From Pontibacter sp. E15-1 (lineage in GTDB: Bacteria > Bacteroidota > Bacteroidia > Cytophagales > Hymenobacteraceae), in assembly GCF_022601975.1 (NCBI RefSeq), contig NZ_JAKVIR010000012.1, positions 1 to 64,000 on the forward strand: a DNA stretch of 64,000 nt. The letters are read 5' to 3'. The position numbers were made by a program, and so were the translations under genes. Shown piece by piece: positions 53,300 through 62,798 of the stretch (position 1 is the stretch's first letter; each line of letters opens with the position of its first letter). The notes under the pieces were generated by a model. It was not told the origin of the DNA. It did not search any database and saw nothing but the letters and a program-made list of their open reading frames with translations.

Positions 53300-53880
53300 T
53301 AGTTTTCTTCCTCCGTGTCGTCGTCGCGGTCGTCGGCTTCGTCGGGGCTGGCAGGTTGGGTATACACTTCGAGCAGGCCTTCCGGAAAACTCACATGGAG
53401 TTGTCGGGCCTCGTGGTCGGCGCGAAGGAGAATCTCGTTCATCACCGGCACCAGCATCTCCTGGTTCAGGTAGTCCATCACCATCAGCTGCTGCTGCGGC
53501 AGGTCGTAAAACTCTTTCACGGTGCCAAGCGGGCCGTGCTGTTGGTCTACCACCTGGTACCCGATCACCTCATGGAAGTAAAACTGATCTTCCTCCAGTT
53601 CCGGCAGCTCGTCGAGTGGCAGGTAAATGGCTGTGTTGCGCAACGCCTCCGCTTGTTCGATGGTTTTCACGTCTTCGAACTTAATGATGCAGCGGCCTTT
53701 CTGCACAGGCTCCAAGGTATCAATAAAAAAAGGAATCAGCCTTCCCTTTTGCTCAAGGAAAACTGATTCCAGATCTTCATAATCTTCGGGGTAGTCTACG
53801 TCGAAAAACGCGACTACTTGCCCCTTGGTGCCATGGGTTTTGACGATAAAGCCTAGCTGGAAGCAGTCATCAATGTTCAT
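53299..53880 (-). CDS. rimM: Ribosome maturation factor RimM
   Basis: A 193-residue factor for 30S maturation. The N-terminal barrel has [19 protein letters not shown], and the PRC-barrel part has [50 protein letters not shown]. The C-terminus has a long Asp/Glu tail ([14 protein letters not shown]). Position between rpsP and trmD is conserved in most bacteria. Confidence 0.95.
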   Translation of the reverse strand: MNIDDCFQLGFIVKTHGTKGQVVAFFDVDYPEDYEDLESVFLEQKGRLIPFFIDTLEPVQKGRCIIKFEDVKTIEQAEALRNTAIYLPLDELPELEEDQFYFHEVIGYQVVDQQHGPLGTVKEFYDLPQQQLMVMDYLNQEMLVPVMNEILLRADHEARQLHVSFPEGLLEVYTQPASPDEADDRDDDTEEEN

Positions 53881-53891
53881 GGCAGTTTAAA

Positions 53892-54452
53892 TTATGCTTG
53901 CTCTTCTGTAGTTGCTTTGCCTTCGGCAGCTGCCTCCGGAGCCTCTTCAGCCTCAGCCTCAGCCTCAGCGGCAGGGGCGTTTGCAGCAGCCTTATCAGCC
54001 TCACGCTGACGGATAGCCTCTGCACGAGCCTCTTTCACTTTCGTCTCGGCATCGAAAGCGGCTTTCTTGGCAGCCTCTTTGGCAGAACCAAGGTCCTGTC
54101 GCTTGCCTTCGATCTTCGCTTCTTTCGCTTCTTTCCACTCGGCTAAACGAGCGTCAGCAGTTTCCTGTGTAATCGCTCCTTTGATCACACCAATCTGAAG
54201 GTGTCTTCTGAAGAGCACGCCAGTGTAGGAAAGCATTGCCTTTACCGTGTCGGTAGGCTGTGCACCGTTCATCAACCACTGAAACGCCTTGTCTTCGCTA
54301 AAGTCGATAGATGCAGGGTTTGTGTTTGGGTTGTAAGTACCCAGTTTCTCGATGAACTTACCATCACGTGGTGATCTTGCATCGGCTACTACGATATCGT
54401 AGATAGCTGCTTTCTTGCGGCCTCTGCGGGCCAGTCTGATTTTTACTGCCAT
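53892..54452 (-). CDS. rpsP: 30S ribosomal protein S16 with extended C-terminus
   Basis: A 186-residue S16. The first 80 residues are the canonical protein ([42 protein letters not shown]). The remaining 100 are a Lys/Glu/Ala-rich, probably helical or disordered tail ending [21 protein letters not shown]. Long tails on S16 are known in Bacteroidota; the role is not known. It is the first gene of the operon. Confidence 0.97.
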   Translation of the reverse strand: MAVKIRLARRGRKKAAIYDIVVADARSPRDGKFIEKLGTYNPNTNPASIDFSEDKAFQWLMNGAQPTDTVKAMLSYTGVLFRRHLQIGVIKGAITQETADARLAEWKEAKEAKIEGKRQDLGSAKEAAKKAAFDAETKVKEARAEAIRQREADKAAANAPAAEAEAEAEEAPEAAAEGKATTEEQA

Positions 54453-54585
54453 TTTGTATATAAAATTTACGTCGGTGGAACCCGTCCACCAGTTTAGAAG
54501 CGCAAAGGTAAGGATTATTGTCTGATAATCTACCGCCTTTTCTGAATTATTAAGCTATTGAAAGCCGGCCTAAAGTGTAGCCACC

Positions 54586-54616
54586 AAAAAGCCCCCCGTT
54601 GCGGGTGGGCTTTTTG
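54586..54616 (-). terminator. Intrinsic terminator
   Basis: AAAAAGCCCCCC pairs with GGGTGGGCTTTTT around GTTGC. It lies in the 295-bp spacer upstream of rpsP and most likely ends the lipoprotein gene at 54748-55233. Otherwise this spacer shows nothing recognisable. Confidence 0.8.
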
Positions 54617-54747
54617 GGCTTTTGAGTTTTAAAATGGTAAGCACTCGCTTAACATAAACTCCAAAAACTGCCTCCGCCCTTGCTGCGTGTTTTCACCAGC
54701 AAGCCGAGATGCGGTTGTTATACTTTGTAGTTGATTTAGTCAGGTAC

Positions 54748-55233
54748 TTAAAACTCTTCCAGCACAATGTGGTGCAGGTATATATTATGCTCGTCAATAA
54801 CATCGGTTTTAGACTGTAGCTTTTTGCCGTTCTGGTAGAAGCCTTCTTTAAGCGAATACCTGAATGTGTGTTTCGCTCCGTTTATAAAAATCACCCGTTC
54901 CCTTTCCAAGTTGCCTTGCCAAGGTTCAAACAATAAATTGTCATTGCTTAACATGGCAGAAACTGTATCCTGGTACTCCGTAGGAGTTGACTTTATGACC
55001 TCCGGGGTTAAAATTTCTTTTTTATAAGCCATAGTTTCCTCCCATGTCGATTTAATGTCACCTGATTCATAGTAAAAATTGGATGTTGAAATCTTGCCGC
55101 TCTCGAACAGGTTTTGGCCTGACGCATCTACAAAATTGATAAAGTGATATTGAATAAGCGGCTCCCCAATCTGCTCTTTCTTGCAGGCTAAGCACAGCGG
55201 GATGAAGAGCAGGATGAATAGTAATTTTTTCAT
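54748..55233 (-). CDS. Lipoprotein of unknown function
   Basis: A 161-residue lipoprotein: signal peptide MKKLLFILLFIPL, lipobox CLAC and a lipidated cysteine at about residue 17, followed by KKEQIGEP. Later segments (YHFINFVDASGQNLFESGKIS and NGAKHTFRYSLKEGFYQNGKKL) have a beta-rich character. I recognise no family. It is more AT-rich than neighbouring genes. Confidence 0.72.
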   Translation of the reverse strand: MKKLLFILLFIPLCLACKKEQIGEPLIQYHFINFVDASGQNLFESGKISTSNFYYESGDIKSTWEETMAYKKEILTPEVIKSTPTEYQDTVSAMLSNDNLLFEPWQGNLERERVIFINGAKHTFRYSLKEGFYQNGKKLQSKTDVIDEHNIYLHHIVLEEF

Positions 55234-55324
55234 GGCTTGTTTATTTAAGATTGTTTTCAGGGAGATTTAGGTTAGGTATAAATATAAAGGTATATTCTAT
55301 ATTCACAACGGCTATCGGAAAATA

Positions 55325-55354
55325 AGAAAGCCCTCCGTTGCGGGAGGGCTTTCT
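55325..55354. terminator. Intrinsic terminator of the desaturase gene
   Basis: AGAAAGCCCTCC pairs with GGAGGGCTTTCT around GTTGCG, 23 bp after the desaturase stop. Confidence 0.88.
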
Positions 55355-55376
55355 GTATATAAAATCATATATGATG

Positions 55377-56147
55377 TTAGGCGGCGGCTCTTGTCCGGGG
55401 CGCTGTTTTCGCCTTCACTTTCACTGGCTTCAGTTTAATGATGCTTAGTTTGTCCAGCGTCCAGATCACCGGCCAGGTTGGGTCTACCTCCCACCACTTC
55501 ACTCCGAAGTTCACGCGGTTAGGCAGTTTGTGGTGGTTGTTCTGGAACAGCTCGCCGCCCGTCAGGAAGTCGAAGAAAAGCGAGTTGCGTGACTTGTCGT
55601 TGTTGTCGAAGTTCTGGTAGCCATACTTGTGGCCGCTCCAGTTCACGATCGCGCCGTGTACCGGGCCCATCAGGAAGTGGATCGGCAACAGCAGGAACAT
55701 CCACCACTGCGTAGCGAAGGCAATGTAGAACACCACGTAGAACACGCCCCAGCCTATCCTGGAATAGTAGGAGTCACCTACTTTCTCCAGCGCAGGCCAT
55801 ACCGGGTAATCGCCATCGAATCGGCGCTCCGGGTCAACACGCTTATGCAGCACGTTGTTGTAGATCTCCTTTGTCTTCCACATCATCGTGAACGCATTGT
55901 TGGAGTAATGCGGCGAGTGCGGATCCTTCTCGGTGTCGGAGAAGGCGTGGTGCATGCGGTGCAAAATGGCATAGGCACGCGGCGACAGGAACGAAGAGCC
56001 CTGCGCCATGTATGTCAGCAGGTAGAATGCCTTCTCCCAGAAAGGGTTCATGGTGAACATTTTGTGGGCGGCATAACGGTGCAGGTAAAAGGTCTGCACG
56101 AAAAGCGACAGGTACCAGTGCACCACAAAGAATACAAGTATGGCCAT
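55377..56147 (-). CDS. Acyl-CoA / fatty acid desaturase
   Basis: A 256-residue membrane di-iron desaturase, probably introducing a cis double bond into membrane acyl chains. The three His boxes are HRYAAH near residue 23, HRMHH near residue 65, and NNHHKLP near residue 203. Hydrophobic segments flank them at 1-18, 35-55 and 130-155. A Lys/Arg-rich tail ends the protein. It resembles stearoyl-CoA-desaturase-type enzymes; the exact position specificity cannot be read. Confidence 0.92.
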   Translation of the reverse strand: MAILVFFVVHWYLSLFVQTFYLHRYAAHKMFTMNPFWEKAFYLLTYMAQGSSFLSPRAYAILHRMHHAFSDTEKDPHSPHYSNNAFTMMWKTKEIYNNVLHKRVDPERRFDGDYPVWPALEKVGDSYYSRIGWGVFYVVFYIAFATQWWMFLLLPIHFLMGPVHGAIVNWSGHKYGYQNFDNNDKSRNSLFFDFLTGGELFQNNHHKLPNRVNFGVKWWEVDPTWPVIWTLDKLSIIKLKPVKVKAKTAPRTRAAA

Positions 56148-56313
56148 TAACTTAAGGAATGATGGGTATGAGTTGAGTCTGTTGTCCGGCTGGTTGCCAT
56201 AACCGTGCCATGCGTTCCCGCAAATTTACAACACGAATTTAAAGTTAAATAGAGAAGACGGCGTAAAAGTTCAGAAAATGATTAAAATCATCTTTTTAGC
56301 GTGGAAATTCCGG

Positions 56314-56982
56314 CTAACGGAAGGGCGACCAGGTGGCATTTTGCGGCGGCAGGGCACTCACGGTAATGTTGGTCTTCAGGGTGGGGTGCTCGAACTGCAA
56401 CTGGCGCGCGTGCAGGGCAATGCTCTTGTCGGGCAGGGGCTGCGAAGCGCCATACTTCAGGTCGCCGAGGATGGGGCAGCGCATGGAGGCCAGCTGCACC
56501 CGTATCTGGTGCGACCTACCCGTGATGGGGTTTACCTCCAGCAAATACTTGCCCTGCTGCTCTTGCAACAGCTTGTAATGCAGCTCAGAGCGCAGTCCGC
56601 TTCTATTCTCTTTGGCGTAGGCCTTCGTCATGTTTTTGGAGCCGTCCTTGATCAGCCAGTGCACGAGCGTGCCTTTTTCCTGCGCTGGCCTGTTTGCTAC
56701 CACGGCCCAGTAGGTCTTCTGCGTTTTTTTGCTTCGGAAAAGCTCATTCAGGCGTGCGAGGGCTTTTGAGGTTTTCGCCAGCAACACCACGCCACTCACA
56801 GGCCGGTCGAGGCGGTGCACCACGCCCACAAACACGTTGCCCGGCTTGTTATACTTCTCCCTGATGTATTCTTTGGCGAGGTCAGCCAAGGTCACGTCGC
56901 CTGTTTCGTCGCCATGCACCAGCAACCCTGCGGGCTTGTTTACCGCCAGCACATGGTTGTCCTCATACAGTACCTCTAGCAT
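56314..56982 (-). CDS. RluA-family pseudouridine synthase
   Basis: A 222-residue RNA pseudouridine synthase. The RluA signature VHRLDRPVSGVVLLAKT (catalytic Asp) is near residue 60. Also present are NKPAGLLVHGDETGD, TYWAVVANRP and LEVNPITGRSHQIRVQLA. There is no N-terminal S4 domain, as in the short RluA/TruC-type members. The substrate (rRNA or tRNA position) cannot be told. Confidence 0.94.
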   Translation of the reverse strand: MLEVLYEDNHVLAVNKPAGLLVHGDETGDVTLADLAKEYIREKYNKPGNVFVGVVHRLDRPVSGVVLLAKTSKALARLNELFRSKKTQKTYWAVVANRPAQEKGTLVHWLIKDGSKNMTKAYAKENRSGLRSELHYKLLQEQQGKYLLEVNPITGRSHQIRVQLASMRCPILGDLKYGASQPLPDKSIALHARQLQFEHPTLKTNITVSALPPQNATWSPFR

Positions 56983-56985
56983 TTT

Positions 56986-57172
56986 TAATTACGAATTGAT
57001 AATTACGAATTACGAATTTCAAATTCCGAGTTAGAATAAAGGGAGGCGAATTTTTAAAGGCTTTAGGTATACCTAAACCTACCCCTCAGAGGATGGCGAA
57101 CAATAATGCAGTTGGATAATTCTATACCCATACCCCCATTCGTAATTCGGAACTCGTAATTCGTAATTAATA
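56986..57172. repeat. Inverted pair of AATTACGAATT repeats
   Basis: TTTTTAATTACGAATTGATAATTACGAATTACGAATTTC-type sequence near 56982-57022 is mirrored by ATTCGTAATTCGGAACTCGTAATTCGTAATTAAT near 57138-57171. The 115 bp between them are non-coding. The arrangement is similar to the palindrome pairs elsewhere. Confidence 0.7.
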
Positions 57173-57985
57173 AGCTTCTTTCTCGCTCGGGAAGTCGAGG
57201 CTTTTCACGTCTTTGATGTAGTTGGTCACGGCGTCGGTCATCACGGCGTGCAGGTCGGCGTAGCGGCGCAGGAAGCGGGGCTTGAACTCCTTGTTGATGC
57301 CCAGCATGTCGTGCACCACCAGCACCTGCCCGTCCACGTGCGGGCCAGCCCCGATGCCGATGATGGGTATGGTGAGCGCCTCGGCCACGCGCCTGGCCAA
57401 CTCCGACGGGATTTTCTCCAGTACAATGGCAAAACAGCCCAGGTCCTGAAGCAGCTGCGCATCCTCTATCAGCTTTTGTGCCTCTGTGTCTTCCTTGGCG
57501 CGCACGGTATAAGTTCCGAATTTATATATGGATTGTGGCGTGAGGCCCAGGTGGCCCATCACCGGTACGCCGGCGCTCAGGATGCGGGTCACGGAGTCTT
57601 TTATCTCAGCGCCGCCCTCCAGTTTGATGCCATGCGCCCCAGACTCCTTCATGATGCGGATGGCAGAGCGAAGCGCCTCGGAGGAGTTGCCCTGGTAGGA
57701 GCCAAAGGGCATGTCCACCACCACGAAGGCCCTGCTGACGCCCCGCACCACCGAGCTGGCGTGGTAGATCATCTGGTCGAGAGTGATGGGCAGGGTGGTT
57801 TCGTGGCCCGCCATCACGTTAGAGGCAGAGTCGCCGACCAGCAGCACGTCCGTGCCTGCTGCGTCCAGGATGGTGGCCATCGAGAAATCATACGCCGTGA
57901 GCATGGAAATCTTCTCGCCGCGCTCCTTCATGTTCTGCAGCTGGTGCGTGGTTATTTTCTTTACGTCGCTTTTATGAACAGACAT
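57167..57985 (-). CDS. panB: 3-methyl-2-oxobutanoate hydroxymethyltransferase
   Basis: A 272-residue TIM-barrel enzyme of pantothenate synthesis that makes ketopantoate. Signatures are [79 protein letters not shown] and [25 protein letters not shown] selected the ATG at 57985 ([10 protein letters not shown]) over an upstream ATG at 58042, whose extra 19 residues are unrelated and overlap the terminator. panC is not in the window. Confidence 0.97.
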   Translation of the reverse strand: MSVHKSDVKKITTHQLQNMKERGEKISMLTAYDFSMATILDAAGTDVLLVGDSASNVMAGHETTLPITLDQMIYHASSVVRGVSRAFVVVDMPFGSYQGNSSEALRSAIRIMKESGAHGIKLEGGAEIKDSVTRILSAGVPVMGHLGLTPQSIYKFGTYTVRAKEDTEAQKLIEDAQLLQDLGCFAIVLEKIPSELARRVAEALTIPIIGIGAGPHVDGQVLVVHDMLGINKEFKPRFLRRYADLHAVMTDAVTNYIKDVKSLDFPSEKEAY

Positions 57986-58024
57986 AGTTGTATCGGTTTG
58001 GATATGTAAAGCTATAAAATCCGC

Positions 58025-58063
58025 AAACAAAAACAGCCACATGGGCTGTGGCTGTTTTTGTTT
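58025..58063. terminator. Intrinsic terminator after the LptD-like gene
   Basis: AAACAAAAACAGCCAC pairs with GTGGCTGTTTTTGTTT around ATGGGCT. It overlaps the stop codon of the LptD-like gene by two bases and shields the downstream panB. Confidence 0.88.
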
Positions 58064-60740
58064 ATCTGGTCCATCTCGACCTGCGCTTAGTCAGTTTCAG
58101 GTCTTGGAGCAGCGCCGAGCGGGCATTGATGGTCATGTTGTAGCCCCGCTGTGTGCCAAACGGAATCCAGCTGATGCTCATGTCCCAGCAGTGCAGGTCG
58201 CGGTGGATGTTGACGGTGGCGTAAGAGATGTTCTGGTTCGTGATGTCGTAGGTGCCGTTGTAGGATATCTGCCATTTCTCCGTCAGGGCCAGGGTGCCGT
58301 TTATACCCATCGTCTTATCAACTCTGTCGTCCTGGGTCAGGGACGTGGCTTTGGAGTAGTATAAGGTGAAGTCCACGGCCAGCGTCCACGGAATCTTAAA
58401 GTCGATGTACTCCGGCAGCAGCGGGTCCATGTCCTGCTGCAGCGCCGGCAGGTTGGTAGGCGACGGGGTATCGGTTTTGCTGGCTTTCGGGTTCAGGTTG
58501 GCCCGCAGGTTCAGGTTGGCGTTGGTGAGCCTGGCCAGCCGGAACTGCTGCGGGTCGAAGTAATAAGCGTCTGTCCTTCTGCCCACGCCCGCGTCGTTAT
58601 ACTCCAGATCATAGGGGTCAAACGTAGAGCTGAAGGTCACGTCCATTAGCTTAAACAGGCGCGTGTTCATGGTCAGGCGGATAGGGGCCAGCTTGAAGGA
58701 GTCGGCCGCGAAGTCGTAGCTGGAGCTAAGCCGCAGGTTGTCGATCAGGCTCACTTTCTCGAACTTGTTTTCCGTAGAGTCGCTCTTGGAGCGGACCTTC
58801 ATCTCCAGGTTATTGTCGATGGAGAAGCCCATGGAGCTGCTGAGCGAGGAGCCCGGTGCCCCGGTGCGGAAGCGGGAGAGCGTCTGTACGCGTGGCTGGT
58901 TCGTGCTTTCGTTCACTCCCGTAATCAGCGTCTGGTAAAAGCCAAAGCGGGCATCGCCAAAGTCAGGGCGGTAGTTATAGCTGATGCTGGGCCTGATCAG
59001 GTGGCGGATGGCCTCCACGCGCTTGCCCTTGATGTAGGCTGTGCCGTAGATGGTGGTGCTGAGCGAGGCCCCGGCGGCATACTGGTATACCCTGCCAAAG
59101 CCAGTCGTGTCCACATCCACTTTCTGTGAGTCGGGGTCGAAGCGGTAGCTGTATTTCTCGTCCAGCCAGGTCTCGCTGTAGCTTACTGAGGGAGAGAAGT
59201 TGAAGTAGCGGAAGATCTTGTAGTTACCCAGGCCAATGCTGAGGTTGTGGTCGGCCTGCTGCTTTCCGTTCTCCCAGATTTCCTGCAGGTTCGTCGCGTT
59301 CACCGGCAGGGTGGTGTCGGCGACCGTTTCGCCGATGATGCCGCTCACGCCGCTGAGCCGACGGCCCGTGATGCGGTTGTTCACCTCGTTGCGGGCACGC
59401 AGGCTGTAGCCGACGGTAAAGTTCTCATACCACTTGCCGGTGGCGGGGGCGTTGCTGAACAGCTCATACAGGCTGACGGTGCTCATACTCATACTCAGGT
59501 CGGGGAGCACGAAGTCCATGGCGCCCGTGGTGGTGTTCTGCGACTGCCGGGCACTCACGGTATAGCTGAAGGGCGAGTTCGGGATGGTTTTCTGATAAGA
59601 GACGCTGGAGTTAAACGACGGCGACAGGTAGTTGGCGGAGCTGGTATAGTTGAGGCGCTGGTGCAACTGGCTGCCCGCGTTCACGCTGGCCGAAAAACGG
59701 CCCCGGCCCGGCTTCTGCACCGGCGAGTGCGACCACCTGATCCAGACGGTGCGCTGCGACGGGGGAAGCGCGTCGTAAATGCTCTCCGACGTAGACTTGG
59801 CCCGCTCAACGTCTGCCTCATCGTTCTTGAAGTTGTCGTACGTCAGGCTGAGCGAGCCGCGGTAGCTGTAGCGCTTCACGTAGTCTGTGCGGGTGTCGAT
59901 GTTATACCCCCCTAGTGAGTAGATATCGCCCTGTATCAGCGTGCCCACATAGTCGTTCCAGGCAAAGTAGTAGCCGGCATCCTGCAGGTAAAAGCCGCGC
60001 GTGTTCTCCCCGAAACTCGGTACCTGTATGCCCGACGACCTTTTCTGCGTTTTGGATGCAGGGAAGAGCCCGAACAGGAAGCCCAGCGGGGTGGGAATGT
60101 CCCCGATCACGAGGTTGAAGGGGCCCGACATCACCTTGCTGTTCGGGATCACCTTGAACTTCTCGGCGCCGATGTAAAAGTGCGGGTGCTCCAGGTTGCA
60201 GGTGGTATAGCGGGAGTGGAGGCCGTAAAACTCGTTGTTGTCGTTTCGCTTCACCACTTCGGCATGAATGTAGCCTTCTCCCTGCTGCGTCACCACTTCC
60301 GAGATGCGCCCCCGGCGGGTTTTGTAATTGTAGGCGATGTTTTTTGCCGCGTAGGTCTCGCCGCCATCGGCAAACACGGGCACGCCCTGGGCTTTCCCGG
60401 TGGAGTCGGCGAGGGTGGAGGCGGTCAGCAGATTGGTTTCGTAGTTTATTTCTATATAGGCCGCCTCCAACGACATGGTGCCATAATTGATCTTGGCATC
60501 ACCGTATAAATGCACGATCTGGCGCTCCACCTCAAACAGGATAGAGTCTTTGGCCGAGTATTTGATAGTGGCCTCAATGTCGCCGCTCGGGGCTGCCAGG
60601 GCCACCGAGTCCTGTGTAGCCAGGGTTGTGGCTGTGTCTTGCCGCGCTGCAGATAATTGCCGCGTGCCCTGTCCTTTCGCCGCAAACGGGGCTAAAATGA
60701 CAAGTGGCAGGAGCAGTAAAAAAATTAAAAAGTGGCGCAA
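58062..60740 (-). CDS. lptD: LptD-like outer-membrane LPS assembly protein
   Basis: An 892-residue outer-membrane protein. After the signal peptide ([17 protein letters not shown]) comes an OstA-like periplasmic region (about 55-170: [34 protein letters not shown]) and then a very long beta-barrel (about 200-892) of LptD type, with [50 protein letters not shown]. In Bacteroidota this protein inserts lipopolysaccharide into the outer leaflet. The best start is a TTG at 60740. It diverges from the amidase gene. Confidence 0.88.
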   Translation of the reverse strand: MRHFLIFLLLLPLVILAPFAAKGQGTRQLSAARQDTATTLATQDSVALAAPSGDIEATIKYSAKDSILFEVERQIVHLYGDAKINYGTMSLEAAYIEINYETNLLTASTLADSTGKAQGVPVFADGGETYAAKNIAYNYKTRRGRISEVVTQQGEGYIHAEVVKRNDNNEFYGLHSRYTTCNLEHPHFYIGAEKFKVIPNSKVMSGPFNLVIGDIPTPLGFLFGLFPASKTQKRSSGIQVPSFGENTRGFYLQDAGYYFAWNDYVGTLIQGDIYSLGGYNIDTRTDYVKRYSYRGSLSLTYDNFKNDEADVERAKSTSESIYDALPPSQRTVWIRWSHSPVQKPGRGRFSASVNAGSQLHQRLNYTSSANYLSPSFNSSVSYQKTIPNSPFSYTVSARQSQNTTTGAMDFVLPDLSMSMSTVSLYELFSNAPATGKWYENFTVGYSLRARNEVNNRITGRRLSGVSGIIGETVADTTLPVNATNLQEIWENGKQQADHNLSIGLGNYKIFRYFNFSPSVSYSETWLDEKYSYRFDPDSQKVDVDTTGFGRVYQYAAGASLSTTIYGTAYIKGKRVEAIRHLIRPSISYNYRPDFGDARFGFYQTLITGVNESTNQPRVQTLSRFRTGAPGSSLSSSMGFSIDNNLEMKVRSKSDSTENKFEKVSLIDNLRLSSSYDFAADSFKLAPIRLTMNTRLFKLMDVTFSSTFDPYDLEYNDAGVGRRTDAYYFDPQQFRLARLTNANLNLRANLNPKASKTDTPSPTNLPALQQDMDPLLPEYIDFKIPWTLAVDFTLYYSKATSLTQDDRVDKTMGINGTLALTEKWQISYNGTYDITNQNISYATVNIHRDLHCWDMSISWIPFGTQRGYNMTINARSALLQDLKLTKRRSRWTR

Positions 60741-60767
60741 ATCGTCAGAGTTCCCTAAAAGTTTCCT

Positions 60768-60775
60768 TATTTTTG
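60768..60775 (+). promoter_or_regulatory. Bacteroidota-type -7 box (TATTTTTG)
   Basis: A full TAnnTTTG match 37 bp upstream of the amidase start. No clear -33 element. Confidence 0.45.
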
Positions 60776-60812
60776 TACAAAGTTATTGTTTAACTTTTAA
60801 CTAACGAAAGTT

Positions 60813-61595
60813 GTGAAGAATATTGTTGTTGTTTCGTTTCTGGCTGTCGTTTTACTGCTGTGCTCCTCCAGTAAACTGGAATTTAGGAGAGATTACAAAG
60901 TGCGCACCGTGGTGATAGACGCGGGCCACGGGGGGAAGGATGTGGGCTGTAACGGCAAATACTCGCATGAGGCCGACGTTGCCCTGCGCCTCGCGCTGCA
61001 GGTGGGCAAGCTGATCGAGCAGAACCTGCCGGATGTGAAGGTGGTGTATACCCGCAAGACCGACAACTTCGTGGAGCTCATCGACCGTGCCGGCATCGCC
61101 AACAAAAACAACGCGGATCTCTTCATCTCCATCCACCTCAACGCCGGCCCCCCCACGGCCTATGGCACCGAGACCTATACCATGGGTATCCAGAAGTCGG
61201 AGGGCAACCTGCTGGTGGCCAAGCGCGAGAACGCCGTGGTGCTGCAGGAAGACAATTATAAGGAAAACTACAACGGGTTCGACCCGAACTCCCCCCAGAG
61301 CCACATTTTGTTCACGCTGCACCAAAGCGCCTACATCGACAACAGCCTGCGCTTCGCCGACAAAGTGGAGAGCGAGTTTCGCTCTAAGGTGGGCCGCAAA
61401 AGCCGCGGCGTGAAGCAGGCTCCCTTTCTGGTTCTTTGGAAATCCTATATGCCAAGCGTGCTGATCGAGTGCGGGTTTCTCACGAACCCCACAGAAGAGA
61501 AATTTCTTAACGATAAGGCAGGGCAAACGTATATGGCATCAGGTATATACCGTGCCTTCAAGGAATACAAAAAAGAATTGGAGGTTATGAACTAA
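60813..61595 (+). CDS. N-acetylmuramoyl-L-alanine amidase (Amidase_3)
   Basis: A 260-residue zinc amidase that removes stem peptides from murein, in the AmiA/AmiC family. It has a signal peptide (GTG start at 60813; VVVSFLAVVLLLCSSS). Zinc ligands are the His in VIDAGHGGKDVG, the Glu in HEADVALRLA, and the His in FISIHLNAGPP. The catalytic Glu is in SVLIECGFLTNPTEE. The downstream gene starts 21 bp after its stop and encodes an MCE lipid carrier, so both are likely co-transcribed. Confidence 0.94.
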   Translation: MKNIVVVSFLAVVLLLCSSSKLEFRRDYKVRTVVIDAGHGGKDVGCNGKYSHEADVALRLALQVGKLIEQNLPDVKVVYTRKTDNFVELIDRAGIANKNNADLFISIHLNAGPPTAYGTETYTMGIQKSEGNLLVAKRENAVVLQEDNYKENYNGFDPNSPQSHILFTLHQSAYIDNSLRFADKVESEFRSKVGRKSRGVKQAPFLVLWKSYMPSVLIECGFLTNPTEEKFLNDKAGQTYMASGIYRAFKEYKKELEVMN

Positions 61596-61616
61596 AGTAC
61601 AATAAGCTCCCCTTAC

Positions 61617-62699
61617 GTGAAGATATCTAAAGAGATCAAAGTTGCCCTGCTGGGTATAGTGGCCATCGGCCTGCTGTATTTCGGCTTTATGTTCCTCAAA
61701 GGCTCCAGCCTTTTCTCCGACACCCGGACCTACTATGTGATGTATAGCGATGTAGACGGGCTGGCCCTATCTAACCCGGTTTTACTGAATGGCATACAGG
61801 TAGGGTCGGTGCAGCAAATGACGTTGAAGCCTGAAGAGGGAAACAAGATTCTGGTGCGCCTGGACGTGCAGGAGGACATCCTGGTCGGGGACTCTACCAT
61901 CGCTTCCCTCGCCAACTCCGGTTTTCTGGGCAGCAAGGCTGTGGTGCTTTACCTGGGCAACAGCAGCAAGAAATATGACGGCGGCGAAAGGCTCATCGGC
62001 TTTAAGGAAAGCAGCATCACCGAACTGATCTCGACTAAAACCGTGCCCGTGATCGAGAAAGTGGACACCACGCTGGCCCGTATGAATCGCATGCTGGACA
62101 GTGAAGCCAAGGGAAACATAAAGGACATCCTGGCAAACACCAAGGCTACCACCGACGCGCTCAATACTATTTTAATGGCCAACCAGGAAAATATCAACCA
62201 GATTACGGCCAATATAAGTGCCCTGACAGGCTCGCTGCGCAAGACCGAGCGCAACATCAACAGGCTCTCTATGAACATGGCAGACATAACCGACACCCTG
62301 AAGCAGGTAGAGATAAACCAGCTGGTGCGCAACGCGAACGGGGCTGTAAAAGAACTGGAGGCCGCCGCAATTAAGCTTAACTCGAACCAGGGCTCCATCG
62401 GCAGGCTGATGAACGACGAGACGCTGTACGAAAACCTGAACGGCTCCACCGCCGCCCTAAACTCGCTGCTCCGCGATATACAGGCTTACCCGAAACGCTA
62501 CGTGCAGTTCTCGTTCCTGGGCCGAAAGGACAAGTATAAAGTGGATGAGACAGGCCGCGTGGTGTCGTTGGAGGAGGTAAAGGAGATGCAGGAAGCGCAT
62601 CCCGCCGAGTTCAGGACCGTGCCAGACACCGTGTATGTGCCAGTGCCCCAAGCCAGCGGCGCTTCCATGCAGCCAGTGAGGAAAGACTCACTCAAGTAA
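61617..62699 (+). CDS. MCE/MlaD family lipid-transport protein
   Basis: A 360-residue protein with an N-terminal anchor (VALLGIVAIGLLYFGFMFL), one MCE domain (about 38-115: VMYSDVDGLALSNPVLLNGIQVGSV, VGDSTIASLANSGFLGSKAVVLYLG) and a long helical tail (about 145-275) that may form a tunnel. Such proteins carry phospholipids between inner and outer membranes as part of a Mla-type ABC system; no ATPase or permease is adjacent. Translation begins at a GTG. Confidence 0.93.
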   Translation: MKISKEIKVALLGIVAIGLLYFGFMFLKGSSLFSDTRTYYVMYSDVDGLALSNPVLLNGIQVGSVQQMTLKPEEGNKILVRLDVQEDILVGDSTIASLANSGFLGSKAVVLYLGNSSKKYDGGERLIGFKESSITELISTKTVPVIEKVDTTLARMNRMLDSEAKGNIKDILANTKATTDALNTILMANQENINQITANISALTGSLRKTERNINRLSMNMADITDTLKQVEINQLVRNANGAVKELEAAAIKLNSNQGSIGRLMNDETLYENLNGSTAALNSLLRDIQAYPKRYVQFSFLGRKDKYKVDETGRVVSLEEVKEMQEAHPAEFRTVPDTVYVPVPQASGASMQPVRKDSLK

Positions 62700-62724
62700 C
62701 CCAAAGGCATACAGGTTAAAATCG

Positions 62725-62732
62725 TATATTTG
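62725..62732 (+). promoter_or_regulatory. Bacteroidota-type -7 box (TATATTTG)
   Basis: A full TAnnTTTG match 67 bp before the carboxylase gene. It is directly followed by a hairpin that ends the preceding operon, so the placement is tight. Confidence 0.4.
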
Positions 62733-62733
62733 C

Positions 62734-62759
62734 AAAATCCGCTTCTAGGGGCGGATTTT
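62734..62759 (+). terminator. Intrinsic terminator of the amidase-MCE operon
   Basis: AAAATCCGC pairs with GCGGATTTT around TTCTAGGG and is followed by T-rich sequence. Confidence 0.7.
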
Positions 62760-62798
62760 TCATTTACTGTCTGTCCTATGTCCTCAAATTAACTACTC

